A DNA stretch of 64,000 bases from Hydractinia symbiolongicarpus (taxonomy: Eukaryota > Cnidaria > Hydrozoa > Anthoathecata > Hydractiniidae). Location of the stretch: assembly GCF_029227915.1 (NCBI RefSeq), contig NC_079884.1, positions 21,080,001 to 21,144,000 of the forward strand. Reading direction: 5' to 3'. The notes beneath the pieces were generated by a model. That model was given only the letters and a program-made list of their open reading frames with translations. It ran no database searches and was not told where the DNA came from. This document shows, one piece after another, positions 36,927-48,540 of this stretch; the stretch's first letter is position 1; each line of letters opens with the position of its first letter. Position numbers and translations under genes: made by a program.

Positions 36927-39900
36927 CTAGCTGTTGTTCCAAAGCATGGAAAATATTAAGCACGTTAAAGTATAGAATATAGAGGTAAAATTCGTCGAAG
37001 TCGACGAATAATAAACTATAGGGTTCTTTTTGTGTTTCTTTCTTTGTTTTGTTTTTATCTTTGAAACAGTTGGTTTGCTCATTTTAAACGGTCGACATTT
37101 GTAGCAATGTATTGAACAGCAACTCGGATTGCATGATGGGTCATCTTCTGCTTGATCAATATATGATCCTTTGCGGCCATCGCTTTCATACCATTCTGCT
37201 AATGCGCCGTAAGCCGATTGACCTAAATACATTATTTTATTTTTAATTTAACGTTTAAATTGTTTCAGCCTAGCGTAAATGATATTGTGATCTTTTGCAC
37301 ATGACTTATGTACATCAAACTATCGCAAAACCAGGAAAAAACATATAACGCCTTGAAAAAAACATAAGGGGCCATTTTCTTTGCAAAAGTTTTTCCTCTT
37401 TAAGTAGACTAATTGATGATTTCGCCGGTCATTTTCTGCCCAACGAACAAAATACGGCAATTGTTGCGGAGTGTACTCAAAAGTCGGTAAGAATCCACAG
37501 GTTCGCTTGTTGAAAAAAATTTTGTGCGTGGTTTAGCACCACCCCGTTTTGGCCTACAAACAGACAGGCATTATTATAGAGCCACACTTACCATCAATAA
37601 CATAAGTTCTTTCTTTCGGAGTTCCGCATAAGATGCCATCGATACAACTTTCAAAGAACGTGTGAGCATGGCAAGCTGGTGAAAATACTCCATTATTTTT
37701 GTTTAAAAGAACCTACAAAGCAGAGAGATAGATTAGAGCAGTCTGCTGGCAAAATATGACTTAAAAGCGATGAAGTTGGTGTCTAGTTACGAACCCTGTG
37801 TAGCGACCTGCGTGTGTTGTTACCAAACTTCGAAACAAAATGTCGCTCAGCTTTCGTAAGTGGCGGTGAATTGACAGGCTGGTATTCCATACTAACCATC
37901 TGCGTCATTTGGTAAGCATCCCAAAAATTTGATAGCACGAAGATTGGCGTCTTTAAATAAGTTATAGCTGAAAGCATAAACACAGGATTATGACATATTG
38001 TGAGGCAAATTTTACAGCTAGTTCTATTTTCAGTGTATTCTGCGTATTTTTAGTGTAAAATTGATTGGGTATATATCTTTGAAAACAGAAAACAATGTAA
38101 GTTCGGCTAACAATTTGGATACATGAGCGGTGGATGAACTTACCTAACTCTCCATACAAACACGCAGCTGCTTTGGGCATTTGTTTACGACATGATTCAT
38201 CAACAAAGCCATCCCAGTTCTTTTCGAACACCTAATGTATTTAAAAAAACGTTATAAGAACGCTCATCGTCAATAGACCTTTTCGTTTGCTCACTATAGA
38301 ACGCCGACATGTTAAAAAACTCAGTTTTCGATAATGCGTCAAATTCAAATCAAAACAATAACCGTGGCAAGCGAGGCTTCAAAAATTTCGTGTTTCTCTG
38401 ACGTTGCATTGTTAACAGAGTTGCACTTAAATAAAAGAAGTTACTTATTTTTGAATTCTTTACCAAAGAAGACGTGTAACATAAATTTTAATTTATTTTT
38501 TTTGACATTATCATTATATTGTGTACAAGACGAATCAAAGATTCTGATTGGCCGACGGAATTACTCACTCTGTTGAAAGTAGAAAGCGAGAAAGCAACGT
38601 TCCCAGGATGTCTTTGCCCCTGAGCCATTGTAATGGAGCGGCCATGCAAAATGTCTATCTTTCTTGAAATTTCACACTTAATAAGATGCAAATTTGAATA
38701 GATCGCAGAGGGCAGAAGACAAAAAATAAGGTAAATGCATCAAAACGTTTACATTTTGCATTTAAATTAAATCAAAAACTCTCTCAATTTTTAAAACGTT
38801 CATTTTTTGAGGCTCTTCTTAAAGGTAGGGTTGATATAGCTATCCATTGTACTGGTCAAAAAAAAGTTTATTTTTCATCCATCCTTCATCCTTGGCCACA
38901 AAAAATGTACAATTAATATCGACACCTTTAAATGGTCGCCTAATTACCGAAGAAAAGAGAGCCGGGACGTGACGCGTTGAATTACTTATGGGGAGATGTA
39001 TGCCAAATGGAGAGGGGCATTCTTAGGTCATATAAAAGAGCGAAAATTATGACCCACCCCCAGAAATTAGGCACGGCAGAGTACAATTTTTAAAACCTTG
39101 TTGGTATTCTTGTTTTGTCATTTCTTTAAATATAAGTACTCACATTTGTTAAAGTATTGAAGAATTTGGGAAGCCCAGACTCCATCAGACCATTTGTTTT
39201 CTGATTTTCACCGAAGTTTGGGAAAAGCGTGAACCAACCGCCATCATTATAACCTTTCACCTTTAAAAAAAAAATGAAGGACTTGTTTAAACTTATAAAT
39301 ACTTGTTGTAGCAGTTTATACTAAAATGTATTTTAAGTTGCTCAGAATCTACCAGACAAAATATCAACATACGATATGTATGATTTTAAGGTTGGAGTAG
39401 TTAGAGGTCCGAGATCTCCTGGAACGTATTTTCCTCCTCATAAAAGCTCTACAATATTTATTATATCCGTACAGGTGAATTAAATTATAGAAAAAAAAAA
39501 CTATTTCTTCAAAAAGTTACCCTAAAATTGCAGTACTTTGGCTTACCTGAGCCGGAAAAGCAAGTTCCTGTACATGGTCAAGGTTTGCTATTACACCGAC
39601 ACCTCCAGCTGACGTTCCGCCAAAAAGTATCTAAAAAACACGTGAATATTTTCTGCTATATAGTAATTGCGTTGAATGTTTAGGACCGAATGTTTAGGAC
39701 TGACTGATTTTGCCTGCCTTAGTTTTTTTTTTAAATTTTAAGACTTTCAGACTGAATAAAACGTTATACAAACTCTGAAATGTTACTGTGACAGAATAAA
39801 AAAAAATAGTGTTTTGAAAGCTATGAACTTTGTCTACACGAAAGTGATGGAGTCATGGCTAAAACGCTGCTGTGTTTACCACCATAGATAGCTAAGAACG

Positions 39901-42900
39901 ATGAGTCAAGTATGTGAGGCAATTGTGGCACAGTTTCGTGGTCCAGATATCTGCGAAAGCTCATTTTCGGCTAAACTGTATTTCAAATAAATTTTATTAA
40001 CTACCTTTGTTCTTTTTCTGTTAATTTTATATTTTTTGATCAAATCTTTGATGACAGCTACAACAATGTAATGACCGAGCATTGGCATGCGGTAGGGATG
40101 ATTGGCTTTTAATTGACGCCCAACAAACACATCACCACTGAAAAAAGTAAGATCATGAAAATAACTGCGCTGTTGATGAGTTTTTAAAGGAAAAAAGTCT
40201 AAGGTGCTCCCAACTATTGTTTTCGCATCTACAGTTCTTCATGCCACCCTTGGTACCACACTAGTGTGTTAGTGAAGAGGGTTCTGGGTGAAAGTAAGAA
40301 TCTGGGGAGGGGGAAATTCTAAATCCAAGTTATCGTCAAAATTTCTTAGAAAGGCGAATGTTTTTTTCTTAAGATTTAAATAAAGAAATTATTTCTTTAT
40401 CTATACGAACCTACAATATGGAATTAAAACTTTGTTCCATTTATGAAATGTTGGATTGATTTTGGGATCATTTGACAACATGCATTCACCGGTGATTTTT
40501 GAATCCAGTGGAATAGACGAACCAAGTGGGCCATTTGCTCTATCGCTGCATTCGTCGAACGTTATACACCCTCCTCCGCTCTGAAGATGTATCACCCAGT
40601 CCTTCGAGTGTGCGTGATGACTTATATAGTATTTAGCATCGGAACCATCTAAAAAGCAAAAAAGATATCTTCTAGGGATACAATGTAGACATTTTTACAT
40701 TTTAAAAGATCAATGACTACTAAATCTCTTCTCTGACAATCCAGCAAAAATAACGGAATACACTGGGACGAAATTATTTAAAGTTAAAAACGTAGATTAA
40801 AAATGATATAGGCATTTATATATGTTTTGATTGGTTAATATCCCGTTTGCTTGTTATTTCACGTTTAGGAATTCGCATTACACCGTATACGAAGCACCGT
40901 TAGATAATTAAACCAATCAGAACATAGTGTAGTATTAATTATAAAGCAAACGACTGCTATAACAAAATGTTCCCATAATAATTTTCATACATAGAGTTTG
41001 TTTGTCGTTCTGTTCCGAGAAATTCTGCCGGTATTACATCATCTATTTGCATATTAAAAAATGTGGCTTTTGTGAGTGTACAAGCAAAAACATTAAATAA
41101 TAATTTACGTGAGAAACGTGGCGAAAATATGACTTCAGCTTTCAAAGAATTTTGCTTTTAATCGTTTAATAGGGAGACAACAAATCCATTAAAAGAAAGT
41201 ACCAAACTTCTAAACGCTTTATAATGTCTGCTAATAGCTATACAGATATTTGCAATGACGTCTTTTGGTCGCGCTCACATAACAACGAAGTTAAGTTTCA
41301 ACGACTAATCATCACTAATGACAAAAATGAAGACATGTTACACGAAAGAAGGAAAAACCAGAAAAATTTCAAGAATGTATTAACGAAATCAACTTTGTAA
41401 TTATATGCGCCACACCGCTGCCCTACAAACACGATCAAATTCCTTTTGTGGTTTTTTTAAGTACCAATATCCAGGCTATTAGGGGTAACAAACGTGTTGA
41501 GGTCGATTATCATGTATTTTTAACGTTTTTTTTTAAATCATATCATTTTAAAAGTGGGTGTAACGCAACCCACTCAATTTAACGACTCCTGATTTCTATA
41601 CATTCGTTTTTTGATGCGTATCGATGCGAAGGAAAAACTAATAACAGTTGTGGATTCGTATACCTCCCCGAATAAGTTTTGCGGAAGCTCTGCATCTCAA
41701 ACGTTTTTTATTTCTTTTGGAAAAATTACATTTTAAAGGATGAAAATTTAGTTAAAAAATTGGGAGAAACCCAGCGTCAATTTTCTTACCATTAGAAAAT
41801 CGGAATTTGGGAAAATAATCAGTTACTTATTATTTTTTTTTCTCACGTAGTCAATATGAGGGTCAAACGAATTAATTTACTCACTCACCCAAACAAACAT
41901 AATTAACACCCAAGCAGCTTTAACGAAGGTAAGGTGTGGCCACGCACGTCAATACGCTTCTAAATGTGCTTATTGGTTGATCTTAATTCGAGGCTTGCTC
42001 TGACATTCGTTACGTCTAAACCTTGGCATGAAAAAAGCTCAAATTTGATATCCTCAAAGAAGGATTAGTTAACTAAGTTTTAATAAACCTGTTTCATTGA
42101 AAAGAAAGTGACGTTTAGATACAAAGGACTATCCACCTCAAAAAACATTTTTGGTCCCTAGCTAGTTTTTCCCTTAGAACATACTTTCTGTATCTCGATT
42201 TTTTTCTGCCTGAAACAAATTTTCTGGTTCTTCAAAAGTTCAAGATAGAGAGAAAAAAAGGTTGGAATAAAAAGCAATTTTTATCAAAATTTACTCAAAA
42301 CCCAACCTCATCCCCAGGGTTGTGGCCCGACATCAAACCGTAGTGCTTACTTAAACGCCGTATTTATAGTCTTTAAGGCCTGAGCACGAGGTTAAATAAA
42401 AATAAAATGGATAAGCTATGTGCAGGGGGCTATAAAACTAAATTAACGTTCCTAAATTCATGAAGAAAATAATATTTGCTACAAACTATCTCGCATCATT
42501 AAGCAACTTCGTCACCTGTTTTCTTTGATATTTTTCTTAAGAAAACGGAAAAATATCGTACACAGTAATGTTTAAGAAAATCTTAAACATTTTCGTTTTG
42601 TTCCAAAAACGTTGACGACAAATTATGATGAGTTTCATAACAGTTATTTCAGAACCTCAGAACTCTTTAGTTTTCAGTAAGTACACCAGATAATGTTGTT
42701 TTATTGTGCAATAACTTCAAATTGTTTTTTCTTAAAGTTTTCCGTGGAGTTCTTAATCTGTAATTAAATTATATAACAAACTGTTTTAATTTCAATCAAT
42801 ATTCAAAGTTGATCACAGAAAAAACAAACTTTTTGTAAGAACTTCAAGCATATATCACAATGTTTTTCAACGGATCGGGATGAATTCAAAAGTTTAAGGA

Positions 42901-43898
42901 ATATCTTCTCGCTAATAGCACAAACTTTCTTTATAGCCCTATTCTTTATGTTTGTCTGTGAGCCAAAATGGTAGATGCGGGTAGCGATGATTGAATTCCT
43001 GATTTTTAAACAAGCTAGCGATTAATTTTTATATTTCATGAAAAAAAAACTTTTACGAGCGGAATGTTTTTAAAATTCAATTACATAAACTTTGAAAAAT
43101 CGATAAAAAACTATATTTTTTGCAAGAATTAAATTTCTTTAACTTTCGCGAAATACCTTTTTCGATTTTCTAATCTCCGGAAGTTTTTTTGGAGAAGTTC
43201 GTACTGTAAAGTATATCTTTAAGGAAGATGGATATCGTATAATTGCATTGCATTTTGTTTTGATTGGTTAACGAAAAATATTTTGTAGCCAATCTGTAAG
43301 ATTCCCTTAATTTTCTGACTAATAAATCTATGCTAGATATAGGCTTCAATCACCAATATCCAATAATTACCTAATTTTACACATGTGATCATCTGATAAT
43401 TACTTTGAAAGTCAAACTTATTAATTCTGACACTATAATAATGATGCACAGTTTAATTTTTTTTAAAGATATCAACCGTTTCAAAAAGTTTACACAAAGG
43501 ATTTTCTATATATACTTCCCAGCAAACTGTCGCAAATTTTTGAAATAATATTTTTATTTGCGCGGGAGATTTATCCCACGCGTGAAATAGATTTATTACT
43601 CGTTGTTTTAACTATTTTAATATCATCTTTGTGACAAAAATTCAAAAAATAAATAAAGGAAACGGGCGTGTCTTTTTTATTGACATTAAAAAAACTTACC
43701 CATGCAGGTTGCGTTTCTTCTTCTTGCATCATGTATTCTCTTCAAATGTAAATTGTCGCGGTATTTGTGTGCGTGTAAACTTAACCTTCGTAAAAAGCGG
43801 GTTTGGATACCAATAACATCATTATTATAATATTCATAGCTCTTCTGCTCAGTGTAAACCACACTTAATAAAATCAACAAGAAATCGTAGGCCAACAT
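36927..43898 (-). CDS. Notum/pectin-acetylesterase family secreted hydrolase, nine exons
   Basis: The family is a set of alpha/beta hydrolases. Animal Notum removes palmitoleate from Wnt proteins. Exons on the minus strand are 43700-43898, 40411-40648, 40005-40137, 39547-39630, 39144-39260, 38144-38231, 37795-37967, 37592-37712 and 36927-37222. All are GT-AG and phases agree, giving 482 aa (human Notum 496). The start has a signal peptide (MLAYDFLLILLSVVYTEQ). Family landmarks are NATCMDGSDAKYYI, WVIHLQSGGGC, PTFHKWNKVLIPYCSGDVF, the nucleophile motif FGGTSAGG, GGWF, FVLSNFWDAYQ (likely Asp), SPACHAHTFF (likely His) and DPSCNPSC. The triad Ser, Asp and His therefore appears complete. The oxyanion-region wording is closer to pectin acetylesterases than to vertebrate Notum. 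The C terminus has a Lys-rich stretch, then a hydrophobic tail ending LIFSMLWNNS, possibly a membrane or GPI signal. Wnt deacylase activity is not proven by sequence alone. Confidence 0.9.
40649..43699 (-). other. Intron 1 of the hydrolase gene
   Basis: This 3.05-kb intron has no nested gene. About 41873-42000 shares a diverged repeat with 48400-48540, with landmarks CACTCACCCAAACAAA and AATGTGCTTATTGGT/CTTGTGCTTATTGGT. Confidence 0.6.
41873..42000 (+). repeat. Dispersed repeat, copy A
   Basis: Shares CACTCACCCAAACAAA(C/G)ATAAT, a GTGTGGCCACG/GATATGACCACAC region and AATACGC...GTGCTTATTGGT with 48400-48540 in the same order. The family is unknown and the ends are undefined. Confidence 0.6.
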
Positions 43899-45690
43899 GC
43901 TTCGATCGATTAAGTCTTGTATTCCGTTCTGTACTTTTATGAACGTTTTATGGCTGTGTTTACACTGTTAATAATTTATATGCTAAACGCCATTGATGCT
44001 TCTACTTTCAGTTTTATTAGCAACTAAATGAAATGTAATACTTATTTTCTTTAGGGCTATAATCACACTGTGTTAAAACAGGTTAGCGCATAGCTTTGTT
44101 ATTCTACAACTGTTTGGTTGTAGTTACACGGCATCAAAATAAGCGCAAGTTAATTAAAATTTTGCTTGCACAAATATCCAACTGTTACGAACAGAAATAA
44201 CCCGAACACAACAATAACAATGTAATGAACAAATAATAAACATTTCACGTGAATATTAATCAGCGATTTGAGGGGAAAAGGAAGAGATATGCTGCAGAGA
44301 TCAGAGAAAAAAAAAAGCGCAAATTCTTTCAAGAACCTTTTTAGCACATCGACAGAGTCTTACAAATCTTCAACGTTTCGCTGTCATAAATTTCACCGTC
44401 AAAAACCTGTTCTATTTATCGTTGCAAAAAAAAAAGTTAAACCAGCGCCAAGACATCATCAACAAATTTATGATACCAGCTTATAGAAGATGATTGAACA
44501 TGTTTTGGCGACACATAAAAAGTTAAATCATTTAATAAAATATATCGACAATTGTTTGCAAGACCTGCTTATAAATCTCTTACAAAAATGTTTCAGTGGC
44601 AAGGAGTTCTCCATTCGTTAAAAAGATATGATACAGAGAGAATAATAGAATACGGAAATACAGCATCAAACCCACGGGCTGTAAAGCTTTCGTTTTTAAT
44701 AACTATATTAGTCTAAAAATGGCCAGTGTTTTTATTTGAATAAACATTCAAACCTTTTTTTTTAAAAAAAACCAAAAGTCACCATCTCTTGTCATGACCT
44801 GTTTTTTATCCAATCATTAACCAGACGAAAAAGAAAGTGAATAAGATGAACAAAAGCAAATGATGCTTTTAAGGCTGAAACACCAACAATAACAACAAAA
44901 TCAATAACAAAAACCAACAAGACATCAACACATCACATTTAACATTAACTTCATGTTCTCTTCTTTAACTTCTTCGACATTTATAACAACCTCCGATTTC
45001 AGCTACATCGGGACTTTTTTAATGATGGCGGAAACATAATGAGTTTATTCGTTGTAACATCACCTTGATTAATGAGGTCAATTAGTGTATGTTTCTGGTT
45101 CAAATGATGATAAATGTATTTAAGTAAGTGTGAACTGACATTTTAACTTTTTAAATGTTTATATTAAAAAATACCCATATTCTGTCTATACGCGCAAAAA
45201 AGTCGTGCTAAGGAACCACGAAATACCAAATGCGATATATCTTCACCCTTGTTGCTATATTTTAAGGACTTGTGAACCCGTGGATTCTTTCACGGGTTAA
45301 CGACTAGTCTATATTGTAGTACCCGACTTTCTGTGGACCAAAGATACATAACTGGATTGATGATGCACAAGCTTTGTGTATGTATATCGAGATACGGACC
45401 ATTGCTAGGACATACATTATTAATTTTTTACTTATCCGTCGATTCTTTATTTTGGATATTTTTACCTTTCCACAGCACATGTTTTTATTTTCGTGCATGT
45501 TTAGTCACATGGTATGCTGTATCAATTTTTGTAAGCTGTGTCAATTTGCGAGCGCCTTTTTAACTCGTAATACAAAAAGCGAAAATGTTGTCGAAAAAAC
45601 AACTAAACTTTTAAATTATAACTTAGGCTTGATTTGGCTTAAATCATCTGTTTTAAGAACCTTTATTGTCTTTGTTAGTCACGTTTCGCA

Positions 45691-45968
45691 TTTCCTTAGT
45701 ATGTGTGAGCAATTAATTATATATCATGTTTCCTTAGTATGTGTGAACAATCATTTGGCACACCATGTTTTACTAGTATGTGTGAACAGTCATTTGCACA
45801 CCATATTTCTTTAATATGTGCGAACAATCATTTGGCACACCATGTTTTCCTTAGTACGTGTGAACAATCATTTGCATACCATATTTCATTAGTATGTGTG
45901 AACAATCGTTTGCGCACTATATTCCCTTAGTACGTGTGAACAATCACTAATACATCATTTTTCATTAG
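45691..45968. repeat. Tandem array, six to seven copies of a ~42-bp unit
   Basis: Units follow the pattern TTAGTATGTGTGAACAATCA, then TTTGGCACACCATGTTT or a near variant. Alternate units resemble each other more closely (ACCATGTTT and ACCATATTT types), so the ancestral duplication may have involved dimers. Open frames across it (repeated CEQSF/CVNN words) are by-products of the repeat. Confidence 0.9.
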
Positions 45969-47250
45969 CTACAATTAGTATGAAACAGGAAATTAAACGC
46001 GAATGAAAAATGTCGTCCACGCATAAAATAAACTGCGATAAATCAATCCGAATGCTTTTAACATCCGTGATTAGGACAAAAGTTAAAAACGAATCCAAGA
46101 CGAGACATACAGGCCTATTTTTGCTTCCGATTATTTTTAAATAAATGCAGGCGATAAGAATTTTAGATGGGTATGCTTATTGTTGTTTTTACACTTTCTC
46201 AGTTCTAACGTTTTTGTGTTTTTTAAAAAAAAGTTGTGAAATTTGATAGTAAAAAACAAGGGAGACAGGTTACAAATAATAATAAAATTTTATAAGAATT
46301 AGCAAAAATAGATTACCTTAAAGTTACATCATGTGTATGGAAAAAAACTTTCAAAGTAATTGTTTCTCAAACTCACATTAATACGTTCTTGTCTATGAAT
46401 CGAAAAAAAATTAATAAAAATTTTGTGAAATATAAAGGAACTTACAGGTAATATGGAGACAGAAAGAACGTGATCCTAAACCATTGCAAAAGATGGAATA
46501 AGCCCCTTTCTCAGGACATCTTGAATTTTTTTACAGATAAATATAGAAAAAAATTGGAAATATATAAGAATAAAATAGAGGCTGTGGAAGAAAAAGACTT
46601 GAAAAAATATATATATATAAAGTTAACAAAACCAATTGAAATACCATCTCCACGCTGTACAGTTGAACTACAGTGATAATCTTAACCTAATCATGCATAT
46701 ATATCATAACTGTCACCATGACAACCAACGCCATTAAATACACGACAAAATTTTTACTGTTTCGGTTCTGTTTACCACAAAGCAATTAGTGACGCAATTG
46801 CTATAGAAGACTGAATACGAACTTACTTTCTCTGGCTTGACAAGATGAACCTATTAAAACTTTAGATTTTATTCCCGGCTAATTTTAGGAAATGAAAATG
46901 AAAGTAGTTCGGATTTTCTTTCATTCGCATCTATGTTTCCAGGTATTTTTAGTTTTTCCGAGTATAAAGATTTGCTGCTCGTTTCAGCAGAGCAAAGTCG
47001 TTTGACGGAAATGAGGTAAATCAATTTTTCGAGCAACGAAATGCTAGTTATCAATGTTTAACAGTACGAACTTCGAATGCGTTTGTTTTGTGAGAGTAGA
47101 GGAAAACAATATTTTATACTTCTGCTTGCCAATGAAAAACAGGAAAGCGTGGTGATGTACCAACATTGAAATTCCCACTCACAACACAACACCTGCCAAC
47201 AGATAAAGAAATATAAATAAACAAAGAATAAAGTATACATGAACATGAAC

Positions 47251-47287
47251 AATAAATAAATAAATAAATAAATTAGTAAATAAATAG
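47251..47287. repeat. AAAT tetranucleotide microsatellite
   Basis: AATAAATAAATAAATAAATA continues with one interruption (TTAGTAAATAAATAG). Confidence 0.9.
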
Positions 47288-48399
47288 ATAAAAATACTTT
47301 TCAGTCCCTTATATCCGCCAAACTGATCAATGGCCATTAAGCCAGTCAGTAGATCAACTATTCCTCGATGGATAATCATAATTGTTTTATTAAATTTCTA
47401 TAGCTAATTCCCCGCCTATTTTCATAACATATTTTTTATAAAAGGCACTCTGTTGTAGTGCTGTTTTACGATACTTTTCCTAAGCATAAGTTTTGTAGGC
47501 AGAGCCTCTACGAAAGAGTTTAACTCGAGAGTGCCAGCCTATATTTTTATGCAAGCATAAATAAATCACAGATAATTCACAGTAAAGCTTCATTGGTGAG
47601 ATATGTAAATATGACGTAAACGCACCCATACTGACCATCTTTTGTTAGTCATTCTGAACGAAAATTTCATTAGTGGTCTTTTAAATTCATTTTATGCAAA
47701 CTATTCAAAGAAGTCAGCTTAAGAAAGATCTTATTGAACAGTTAGCCTCGTTATAGGTCATAGGGCGGTTGGCCCAACATAAAATTTCAGTAAAGTCTTT
47801 TTCTATGGTTTCTACTTGCAAAAAAAGTCATAGCTAGTTAATTAAAACATAGCCTAAAATGACCAAACATTTTATCTCGCTTTTTCCTTACACAAAGTGG
47901 ACCTAGCAGTACAACGGCTATGAGGTAATCAAGGCAACATTTAGCTTCTGGCTATATGACAGCAGATCACTACTTTTGAGGAAAATCTTGAGCACTAACG
48001 CCGAAACCAAGTTACAAGCAATTATTGTGAAACAAGAAAGAATTGAAACTGATCTTTATATCACAGGGGTTTTTAATCCCACTGATCTGTTCCCACTGAC
48101 AATAAAACTGTCGCCGAAAATTTTCCTAACAAAACTTTAAACACGAACAATAGCATAACAGTAACTTGAGTCAACATGGATCTGACATCTTTACTGATCG
48201 TTGTATAGCCAGGAGATCAAACGTCTGTTTACCACTAACATGGACAAAAAAACGGGAAATCGGAAAGTTAAGTTAGAGAACAAACAACGCTGTGAAAAAA
48301 GAATGTTCTGCGATCAAAATACTGACCGCGTTTATTGATTGGTTACTTACTATTCATGTGATCTATATCAAGAAAATTCATATATTTCTAACGGATGGT

Positions 48400-48540
48400 T
48401 TCACTCACCCAAACAAAGATAATTTACACACTCAGACTGTTTTGAGAGTGTATGATATGACCACACTTATAAATACGCCTGTAAATAGTCTTGTGCTTAT
48501 TGGTCGCTTTTTATTCGGTTTTGTTCTGAGAAATTTGCTT
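48400..48540 (+). repeat. Dispersed repeat, copy B
   Basis: Diverged copy of the sequence at 41873-42000, in the same orientation and with the same order of shared words. Its overlap with a 105-codon open frame (48292-48609) argues that this frame is not a gene. Confidence 0.6.

Noticed and set aside
45374-45930. Cys- and His-containing open frames with repeated CEQSF-type words
   Set aside because: They are translation of the 42-bp tandem array and its flank.
46470-47054. Lys-rich plus frame at 46470-46676 and a minus frame at 46869-47054 with nearby splice-like sites
   Set aside because: Neither joins in phase to any other exon, and the composition is explained by AT-rich DNA.
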